DNA of 7,811 bases. Source: Helicobacteraceae bacterium (GTDB lineage Bacteria > Campylobacterota > Campylobacteria > Campylobacterales > SZUA-545). The position numbers and the translations under genes were made by a program. The notes below the pieces were generated by a model that was given only the letters and a program-made list of their open reading frames with translations, made no database searches and had not been told where the DNA came from. The DNA is taken from positions 1 through 7,811 of the forward strand of contig JAABTA010000033.1 of NCBI GenBank assembly GCA_011390075.1, read 5' to 3'. Positions 1-5,697 of the stretch are shown one piece after another (position 1 is the stretch's first letter; each line of letters starts with the position of its first letter).

Positions 1-660
1 ACCATGCCTGAATCTATGAGTATGGAAAGAAGACAGCTCCTAAGTGCCCTCGGTGCTAGACTTGATTTGACTCCTGCACCTAAGGGGATGAAAGGGGCAG
101 TTAATAGAGCCAATGAACTCAACAAAGAGATTGCTGATTCTATCGTATTGCAACAGTTTGAAAACCCTGCAAATGCAGAGATCCATAGACGCACAACCGC
201 AGAAGAGATCTTGGCTGACACAGATGGAAAGATTGATATCTTTGTGGCTGCCATTGGTACAGGTGGCACAATTACAGGGGTTGGAGAAGTTTTAAAAAAG
301 AAAAATCCAAATATCCAAATCATTGGGGTAGAACCAGAAAAATCTCCTGTGTTAAATGGTGGTAGCCCAGCCCCTCATAAAATTCAAGGTATTGGTGCTG
401 GATTTGTACCAGGAGTGCTCAATACAGAGATCTATGATGAGGTGATTCAGGTAAAAGATGAAGACGCTTTTGCCACTTCCGCAAAGTTAGCTAAAGAGGA
501 GGGGCTTATTGTTGGGATCTCTTCTGGAGCCAATGCTTTTGTTGCCAGCGAGGTTGGTAAAAGAGCAGAAAACAAGGGGAAAAGAGTTGTCACAGTGCTC
601 TGTGACACAGGGGAGAGATACTTAAGTACAGCGCTTTATCAAAACGAAAAGGAGCAGTAA
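1..660 (+). CDS. cysK: Cysteine synthase A, O-acetylserine sulfhydrylase (5'-truncated by window edge)
   Basis: PLP-dependent enzyme that makes cysteine from O-acetylserine and sulfide in the cytoplasm. The frame is open to base 1, so the gene enters from the left. About 219 residues are present against a usual length of 300-310, so roughly 85-90 N-terminal residues, including the PLP-binding lysine, lie outside. Visible family landmarks are the opening TMPESMSMERR stretch, QQFENPAN, the glycine-rich phosphate-binding loop GTGGT (bases 256-270), KIQGIGAGFVPG, and the SSGAN segment whose serine contacts the PLP ring nitrogen. The methionine at base 4 is internal, not a start. The stop codon overlaps the next gene's ATG by one base, so the two are almost certainly cotranscribed and translationally coupled. 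A cysM-type or cystathionine beta-synthase-type enzyme is less likely, because the match to CysK motifs is close throughout. Confidence 0.95.
   Translation, partial: TMPESMSMERRQLLSALGARLDLTPAPKGMKGAVNRANELNKEIADSIVLQQFENPANAEIHRRTTAEEILADTDGKIDIFVAAIGTGGTITGVGEVLKKKNPNIQIIGVEPEKSPVLNGGSPAPHKIQGIGAGFVPGVLNTEIYDEVIQVKDEDAFATSAKLAKEEGLIVGISSGANAFVASEVGKRAENKGKRVVTVLCDTGERYLSTALYQNEKEQ
649..654 (+). promoter_or_regulatory. Shine-Dalgarno site for the sulfhydrylase gene
   Basis: AAGGAG inside the last codons of cysK, five bases before the ATG at 660. It fixes this start, which shares its A with the cysK stop (TAATG). Confidence 0.8.
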
Positions 661-1922
661 TGGGACAAAGCACAATTGGTGTACACGCTGGATATGATAA
701 AAATTTTGGATTGGGCACAACAAGTGTCCCAATCTATCAAACAACAGCCTATAATTTTAGAGACGCAGAACATGCGGCAAATCTTTTTGCCCTCAAAGAG
801 TTGGGACCAATTTACTCTAGGCTCACCAATCCAACGGTTGAGGTTTTTGAGAAAAGATTTGCCGAGATAGAGGGGGGAGTGGCAGCACTAGCCACAGCAA
901 GTGGTGCTTCGGCTATTTTTTACTCTATTATCAATGTGGCAGAAGCGGGGGATAATGTAGTCATTAGTGACAACCTCTATGGAGGATCTATTACCCTGTT
1001 AACCCACACCATTAAAAGAATGGGAATAGAAGCAAGAGTTTTTAAATCGAGTGATGCTAGCAATTTAGAAGATTTGATTGATGACAAAACAAAAGCCATC
1101 TTTTTTGAGTCATTGGCCAACCCACAAATCACTATTACAGATATTGAAAAAACAGTAGAAGTGGCCAAAAAGCACAAGGTCTTAACCATTTGTGATAATA
1201 CCGTTGCAACGCCTATTCTTTTTGAACCCTTTAAGTGGGGTATTGATGTTTCTGTGCACTCTGCAAGCAAATACACCAACGGTCAAGGTAGTGCATTAGG
1301 GGGCGTTATTGTAGAGAGAGAGGGGCTTAATGACTTTATTAAAGGCAATGACAGATACTACCACTTTAATACACCAGATGAGAGCTATCATGGATTGGTC
1401 TACTCAGACTTGCCTCTGCCTAATTTTACTCTCAGAGTAAGACTCGCTTTGCTTAGAGATATAGGAGCTTCCCTTTCAGCTCATAGTGCATGGATTCTTA
1501 TTCAGGGGCTAGAGACACTCACGCTTAGAATGGAAAAACACTCAAGCAACGCTTTAGAAGTGGCAAAATTTTTAGAGTTACATCCAAAAGTACAAGCAGT
1601 GAGCTATCCTGGACTTGCAAATAATAGTGAGTATGAAAAAGCGCAAAAGTATTTTAAAGATGGTAAAGCCTCTGGGCTTATCTCTTTTGAGGTAGAGTCT
1701 TTCGAAGAAGCAAAAAGAGTTATAGACTCAATTGAGCTCTTTGGTGTTGTTGTCAATATCGGGGATTCTAAATCTTTAATTACCCACCCTGCAAGCACAA
1801 CCCACTCTCAACTAAGCCAAGAAGAGCTACTAAAAGTTGGTATCAATCCATCTTCTATTAGATTAAGCATTGGCATAGAAGATAGCGAAGATTTAATAGC
1901 CGCATTGGAAAAGGTGCTATAA
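660..1922 (+). CDS. metY: O-acetylhomoserine sulfhydrylase (O-acetylhomoserine aminocarboxypropyltransferase)
   Basis: A 420-residue cytoplasmic enzyme of the Cys/Met-metabolism PLP family (fold type I), predicted to make homocysteine from O-acetylhomoserine and a sulfur donor for methionine synthesis. Residues that can be placed by family knowledge: YSR at 52-54 (phosphate contacts from the partner subunit), Y107 stacking on PLP, D179 in CDNTVATP (ring nitrogen), K204 in SASKYTNGQG (Schiff-base lysine), THPAST around 375-380 and R401 in RLSIGIED (substrate carboxylate). A length of about 420-430 with the NGQG segment favours MetY over the shorter cystathionine gamma-synthase or lyase (about 380-400), but family members are hard to tell apart by sequence. 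In Wolinella, a relative, a MetY enzyme takes sulfur from a protein thiocarboxylate; no such carrier gene is visible here. It starts by a one-base overlap with cysK behind AAGGAG, and its stop overlaps the convergent permease gene by 6 bases. Confidence 0.88.
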   Translation: MGQSTIGVHAGYDKNFGLGTTSVPIYQTTAYNFRDAEHAANLFALKELGPIYSRLTNPTVEVFEKRFAEIEGGVAALATASGASAIFYSIINVAEAGDNVVISDNLYGGSITLLTHTIKRMGIEARVFKSSDASNLEDLIDDKTKAIFFESLANPQITITDIEKTVEVAKKHKVLTICDNTVATPILFEPFKWGIDVSVHSASKYTNGQGSALGGVIVEREGLNDFIKGNDRYYHFNTPDESYHGLVYSDLPLPNFTLRVRLALLRDIGASLSAHSAWILIQGLETLTLRMEKHSSNALEVAKFLELHPKVQAVSYPGLANNSEYEKAQKYFKDGKASGLISFEVESFEEAKRVIDSIELFGVVVNIGDSKSLITHPASTTHSQLSQEELLKVGINPSSIRLSIGIEDSEDLIAALEKVL

Positions 1923-2813
1923 ACTCAAAAAGAGTGCCACTATAGGGATAAACAGCAAAGAGGTAACAACTACATTGGCAGTTACCTCTTTTGAGTTGCA
2001 GTTGTAAAGAGTGGCTAAGGTTGCGTTTGTGAGGGCTAGGGGTACGATGAGTTCTAGCAAGATAAGTTTGCTAGCAATTGGGCTTAGATCGAGCACGGTA
2101 ACAACCACAAATCCAATAGCTGGAAGAAGAATAAATTTATTAAAGACAGTAAGCCCCACAAGCTTTTTGCTAAAATTAACAAGCCTAAGCCCCTCGAGAT
2201 AGACACCAAAAAGAATAAGTTGTATCGTCATACTTGCATAGGCACCCATTTGAAGTGTCTGGCTTAAAGAGTCACTCAGAGTCACTCCACTGATATTGAG
2301 AATAATAGCCACAAGCGCTACCCACATAATTGGGATCTTAAAGATATTTTGCAGACTTCTTTTGATTGAGAACTCTCCTCTAGAGTAGAAAAACACCCCT
2401 AAAGTATAGACAAAAAAGACATTGGCTAGGTTGATAGCATTGGTATAAACAGCGCCAATCTCTCCAAAAAAAACAATGGCTAAAGGAATGCCTAGATTGC
2501 CAGTGTTACCAATGAGTGGGGCAATGGTGTAGATAGATTGGTTTTTAATATCTGTAAAAAAAAGTTTTCTTGTAAGCAAAAGAACAAAAAGTGCTAGAGT
2601 TATCACCAAAAGATAGGTCGCAGGAACTGCAAAAAAGCTTGTGTCAATAGGGCGGAGCATAATGCCCCAAAAGGCTAAAAATGGTTGGAGGAGATAGATA
2701 GAAAGGAGAGTCAAAGTCTGAGCGCTAAACTCCTCTTTGAATATTCGTTTCCCTACAAACCCTAAAAAAATAAAAAAGTAGAGGGAGGCAAGAGCAATAA
2801 GAGTTGCTAGCAG
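1917..2813 (-). CDS. AEC-family (auxin efflux carrier-type) permease, non-ATG start
   Basis: Inner-membrane permease of the AEC family, which moves small organic anions or similar solutes; the substrate cannot be told from sequence. The first conventional start is a TTG at 2714 (265 residues). The frame stays open upstream to a stop at 2816-2814, and that extra stretch encodes a convincing first membrane helix (ALASLYFFIFLGFVGKRIF) typical of AEC proteins. Starting at CTG 2813 gives 298 residues and about ten membrane segments, the normal family size. An AAGGTG ribosome-binding site lies six bases before this CTG, while the TTG has none in range (GAGGAG is 15 bases away). No ATG, GTG or TTG occurs in frame between the stop and 2714. 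The family motif GNTGNLGIPL is in the fourth helix, and a Pro-containing helix (LIVPLALTNATLATLY) precedes the last. The gene follows the STAS-CheX gene directly and in the same frame, so it is probably the last gene of the ilv operon. The gene is well supported; the exact start is not. Confidence 0.85.
   Translation of the reverse strand: MLATLIALASLYFFIFLGFVGKRIFKEEFSAQTLTLLSIYLLQPFLAFWGIMLRPIDTSFFAVPATYLLVITLALFVLLLTRKLFFTDIKNQSIYTIAPLIGNTGNLGIPLAIVFFGEIGAVYTNAINLANVFFVYTLGVFFYSRGEFSIKRSLQNIFKIPIMWVALVAIILNISGVTLSDSLSQTLQMGAYASMTIQLILFGVYLEGLRLVNFSKKLVGLTVFNKFILLPAIGFVVVTVLDLSPIASKLILLELIVPLALTNATLATLYNCNSKEVTANVVVTSLLFIPIVALFLSL
1957..1991 (+). terminator. Perfect 11-bp inverted repeat, candidate metY terminator
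   Basis: The arms AAAGAGGTAAC (1957-1967) and GTTACCTCTTT (1981-1991) are perfectly complementary around a 13-base loop, starting 35 bases after the metY stop. The right arm runs into a short T stretch (1989-1992), so the U tract is part of the stem and short; it is therefore a weak or atypical intrinsic terminator. The whole structure lies inside the 3' coding end of the opposing permease gene. A second, partly competing repeat pairs AACTCAAAA (1922-1930) with TTTTGAGTT (1989-1997). The inverted repeats are directly visible; the terminator role is inferred from position. Confidence 0.45.
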
Positions 2814-2825
2814 TTACAGCACCTT
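2811..2825 (-). promoter_or_regulatory. Ribosome-binding site and CTG candidate start of the permease
   Basis: Read on the minus strand: AAGGTG (2825-2820), CTG, TAA (stop of the STAS-CheX gene, 2816-2814), then CTG (2813-2811). The spacing from AAGGTG to the second CTG is six bases, which suits initiation there. Deleting the single C at 2813 would give TAATG, the same overlap type used by cysK and the sulfhydrylase gene, so a one-base insertion is an alternative reading. Confidence 0.45.
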
Positions 2826-4265
2826 GAGTAAAACACTACCGATAAAAAAGACCTCTAGAGGCTCATTGTGAAAAGTTGTTTCTACTAAAACCCCTTTTCT
2901 CTCATCAATAAACGAGAGAAGATCTTCGTGTTTTAAAAAAGCTTCTGGTAAAGAGATACTAATAGGAATATCCATATTGGAGGTGACAAGTTTGATCTGA
3001 CCCCCAACGGTATTGAGAACCTCTGCAATTAAGTCCTTTTTTTCATCGCTATTAGCAGTAGCTGCACCAAAGATAGTGTGGGAGATAAACTCTACTTGCT
3101 TATCAGTAAAAAAGAGCATGACTGTTGCGTTGAGATCTCCATCAAAAGAGATAATGCCAATATTATCTCTTTTGATGTTGCTAATAGAGGAGACGCCAGG
3201 TTTGGAGATCTTTTTCTCTTTTGGATCAAGTCCATAGGTTTTTAATACCTCTAAAATTGTTTTTACATAGATGGTAATTTTAGTAATTGCCTCTTTTGAA
3301 AGAGCAATTTGGGTTTTATCACCCAAATCCCGTGTGCGGATAATGTAGCCTTTTGCCTCGGCGTGGCGAAAACACTCCTCTAAGCTACCATAGATCTTAA
3401 TAGTATTGCTCTGGCTTAGGTGCTTGATGGTTTTCTCATCAAGTTTTTCTTTATTGATACTGTGAATATAGATGTGTCCCTTTTCCTCGCTTGTCTCTTT
3501 GGCCACTTGCAAGATAAAACTTAAAGCTCTGGAGTTTAAAGAGGTGACCTTAGAAAAGTCAAACAAAAAGGCTTTAAACCCCTCTCTTAATCTGTGCTTA
3601 TGAAGGTCTAGTTCAAAATCTTTGATAAGTGAGTCGTTTAGATAGCCTTTAAAATTGTAAAAGTAGTACCCCATTTTAAAGCCAGAGCTCACACTGATAC
3701 TTTTGTCGTTTCTTCTTGAGTCAAAGATCTTGAAAGCAAATTGATTGGTTTGGGCTTTACTCTTAAAATCTCTTTTATCTTTGGCTAAAACAACGCTAGC
3801 TCCATGGGAGATAAAATCAGAATAGAGAATGCTCGCTGCCTCTTTATCTTCGTCGTAGATTAGAATATTGTCATGTTTATTTAAGCGTATTGTCTCTAAA
3901 AAAAGAGCTGCAATCTTAAGATTTTTTGCCAAGATCAAGGAGGTATTAAAGGTGAGATCTTCTAAAGATTGAAAAATAGCAGAGGTGTAGTTAACAACGC
4001 CTGTTGGGGTTTTAATATCTTTGCTTAAAGTATCCAAAGTATCCACAACAGCTTTTAAAAGCTCCTTGGATATTTCAAGAATATTTTTGAAAGAGAAAAA
4101 AACTCCTTTAGGCTGAAGTGCTCGTACTGTAACAGTCTGTTCGGCAATTCTTGCCAAAACTCTCTTAAGATCTTGCTCGCTTATACCTTCAGGAGGCTCG
4201 TAAACAGCTAGACCTCTTATCATTTCTGGTTTGATTGTGATGGGCTGTTTACTGTCTGTTGCCAT
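2814..4265 (-). CDS. STAS domain protein with C-terminal CheX-like phosphatase domain
   Basis: A 483-residue, soluble-looking protein with no signal peptide or membrane helix, probably a signalling protein. In order: a mostly helical N-terminal region (1-130); a receiver-like segment (about 132-182) with acidic residues D138-D140 and D182, spaced 44 residues as in CheY D13 and D57, but without the second half of a receiver; a STAS-like domain (about 198-303); a linker; and a CheX/CheC-like domain (about 320-483). The last carries D411-x3-E415-x2-N418 with P440 after 21 residues, close to the CheC/CheX catalytic signature that removes phosphate from CheY-P. In the STAS motif, LNSRAL (243-248) puts Arg246 where SpoIIAA-type proteins have the phosphorylated serine, so phosphoswitching there is unlikely. 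The ATG follows the lpxD stop directly (TAGATG), with GAGGT about 11 bases upstream. I do not recognise it as a named protein; a role in chemotaxis or partner switching is inferred from domains only, and the neighbours are metabolic. Confidence 0.85.
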   Translation of the reverse strand: MATDSKQPITIKPEMIRGLAVYEPPEGISEQDLKRVLARIAEQTVTVRALQPKGVFFSFKNILEISKELLKAVVDTLDTLSKDIKTPTGVVNYTSAIFQSLEDLTFNTSLILAKNLKIAALFLETIRLNKHDNILIYDEDKEAASILYSDFISHGASVVLAKDKRDFKSKAQTNQFAFKIFDSRRNDKSISVSSGFKMGYYFYNFKGYLNDSLIKDFELDLHKHRLREGFKAFLFDFSKVTSLNSRALSFILQVAKETSEEKGHIYIHSINKEKLDEKTIKHLSQSNTIKIYGSLEECFRHAEAKGYIIRTRDLGDKTQIALSKEAITKITIYVKTILEVLKTYGLDPKEKKISKPGVSSISNIKRDNIGIISFDGDLNATVMLFFTDKQVEFISHTIFGAATANSDEKKDLIAEVLNTVGGQIKLVTSNMDIPISISLPEAFLKHEDLLSFIDERKGVLVETTFHNEPLEVFFIGSVLLKVL

Positions 4266-5219
4266 CTATTTTAGTAACCTCGCTATTTTTCCCTGTATTT
4301 TAAGCCATTTTCCTCTCTCGTAAAGAGGAAAACCTGCATAGACTTTTCCGCCTTCAATAGATTTTGTCACACCACCTCTTGCTGCAATAATGGCGTTGTC
4401 TCCAATCTTTAAATGACCAGCAACTCCCGCTTGAGCTCCAAACATGACCTTATTTCCAACAATCGTGCTCCCAGCAAAGCCACTCTGTCCTGCAATGGCG
4501 CATTTTTCTCCAATGGTGCAGTTGTGAGCTATGTGTACTAAATTATCAATAATAGTTCCTTGTTTGATAATGGTTGTGCCAAATACTGCTCTATCAAAAG
4601 CACAATTCGCTCCAATTTCTACATTGGACTCAATATGGATATTTCCAGTGTGGTAAATTTTGTGGTGATTAAACTCCTCATCTTGGACATAACCAAAGCC
4701 ATCACTGCCTATAATGCTTCCGCTATGGACTGTGATAGAATTGTCTAAAATGGAGTTGTTATAGATGACAACATTTGGGTGTAGAATACAGTTGTCACCA
4801 ATAACAACCTTATTCCCAATATAGACACCTGGCATAATGATTGTGTTCTCTCCTATGATGGAGTTTTTTCCAATAAAAGTGTTTGGCATCACAGTAGCTG
4901 ATGGTGCGATATGCGGATCTCTGCCATGAATGGCAACAAGTTTGGGAGCAAACAAAGAGGAGACATCAGCAAGAGCTAAATGGGGATTCTCTACAACAAT
5001 AGCAATAGTATGAGCTGGCACCTCCTCTTTAAGATCTTTGGTGACAAAAACAGCTCCTGCTTGAGTTGTTTTAAGAGCAGGAAGATGCTTTTTTGCCTCA
5101 ATAAAACTGAGCTCATCAGAAGTTGCATTTTTGAGAGTATTAAGGGAGCGAATTGTAAGGTCTTTGACTCCCTCCTCCTCTAGTGAGAGTTTTTGAAAAA
5201 TTGTTTTAAGACTAATCAT
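4266..5219 (-). CDS. lpxD: UDP-3-O-(3-hydroxyacyl)glucosamine N-acyltransferase
   Basis: The third enzyme of lipid A synthesis: it transfers a 3-hydroxyacyl chain from acyl carrier protein to the 2-amino group of UDP-3-O-acylglucosamine, in the cytoplasm at the inner membrane. The 317 residues fit the family (about 315-340). The N-terminal uridine-binding domain covers about 1-100, including DELSFIEAKKH. A left-handed beta-helix of hexapeptide repeats follows from about 104 to 285 (for example IGKNSIIGENTIIMPGVYIG). Landmarks are IGSDGFGY (170-177) and IIDNLVHIAHN, whose H232 matches the catalytic histidine of the E. coli enzyme (H239). A short helical C-terminus follows AGFPL. The start overlaps the ilvN stop as ATGA, with no clear ribosome-binding site of its own, which suggests translational coupling. 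The ilv genes followed by lpxD is an order I recall from Campylobacter jejuni, so the placement looks lineage-typical. Confidence 0.96.
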   Translation of the reverse strand: MISLKTIFQKLSLEEEGVKDLTIRSLNTLKNATSDELSFIEAKKHLPALKTTQAGAVFVTKDLKEEVPAHTIAIVVENPHLALADVSSLFAPKLVAIHGRDPHIAPSATVMPNTFIGKNSIIGENTIIMPGVYIGNKVVIGDNCILHPNVVIYNNSILDNSITVHSGSIIGSDGFGYVQDEEFNHHKIYHTGNIHIESNVEIGANCAFDRAVFGTTIIKQGTIIDNLVHIAHNCTIGEKCAIAGQSGFAGSTIVGNKVMFGAQAGVAGHLKIGDNAIIAARGGVTKSIEGGKVYAGFPLYERGKWLKIQGKIARLLK

Positions 5220-5695
5220 CTTTCAATAGCTACAACACCACTTCTTGCAATCTCTTTTGGATTGTATTTTTTGATGGCCTTTAAAAAGTTTCTTACTCGA
5301 CTTGAAGAGTCTGTGACCATAGCGATAATATAGTCCTCTCCCACATTGGCAATACAGCCATTGTAGGAGCGGGCTAGAGCGTCTATGTCACTTAGACTCT
5401 CTGCAATTGGTAGCTTCACAAGAGCCATCTCTTTCTCTACATACTCATCCCCGGCGTGTTCAGTAACTCGTAAAACTGGAATTAGTTTATGAAGCTGTTT
5501 GACAATCTGTTCGAGTACCTTTTTATCTCCCTCAGTATCAATGGTAAAGTGGGAGTACTCTGTTTCTGGAATAGGTGCTACTGTGAGCGATTCAATATTG
5601 TAGCCCCTGCCAGCAAAAAGACCAGCAATTCTAGAAAGAACACCATGTTCGTTTACGGTTACAACGGATATTACCCTTCTTATAGTATTACTCAT
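5216..5695 (-). CDS. ilvN: Acetohydroxyacid (acetolactate) synthase small regulatory subunit
   Basis: Regulatory subunit of AHAS (named ilvN or ilvH depending on the organism); it binds the catalytic subunit encoded just upstream, activates it and confers valine feedback inhibition. The 159 residues match the IlvH type (about 160). The N-terminal ACT domain spans about 6-80, with VNEHGVLSRIAGLFAGRGYNIESLTV-like consensus positions; N15, G18 and N33 align with the E. coli IlvH valine-site residues N11, G14 and N29, so the subunit is predicted to be valine-sensitive. A second domain from about 85 ends in IARSGVVAIER, the usual C-terminus. The ATG is two bases after the ilvB stop, with AAGGA nine bases upstream inside the end of ilvB, so both subunits should be made from one message. 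Its stop overlaps the lpxD start. Confidence 0.96.
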   Translation of the reverse strand: MSNTIRRVISVVTVNEHGVLSRIAGLFAGRGYNIESLTVAPIPETEYSHFTIDTEGDKKVLEQIVKQLHKLIPVLRVTEHAGDEYVEKEMALVKLPIAESLSDIDALARSYNGCIANVGEDYIIAMVTDSSSRVRNFLKAIKKYNPKEIARSGVVAIER

Positions 5696-5697
5696 AA

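Noticed and set aside
977..1279. 100-codon open frame on the minus strand
   Set aside because: It lies wholly inside the sulfhydrylase gene, whose frame carries the catalytic lysine region; its own translation shows no family features.
2712..2714. TTG at 2714 as the permease start
   Set aside because: It would remove the first membrane helix, gives 265 residues instead of about 300, and has its nearest ribosome-binding-like site 15 bases away.
2763..2777. A-rich runs as a frameshift that breaks the permease gene
   Set aside because: The frame is continuous through them and encodes a sensible membrane helix, so no frameshift is needed.
2811..2819. Stop-codon read-through making a STAS-CheX-permease fusion, since both genes share a frame across the TAA
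   Set aside because: The stop is followed by a well-spaced candidate start, and a 780-residue fusion of a soluble signalling protein with this permease is not known to me; separate genes are simpler.
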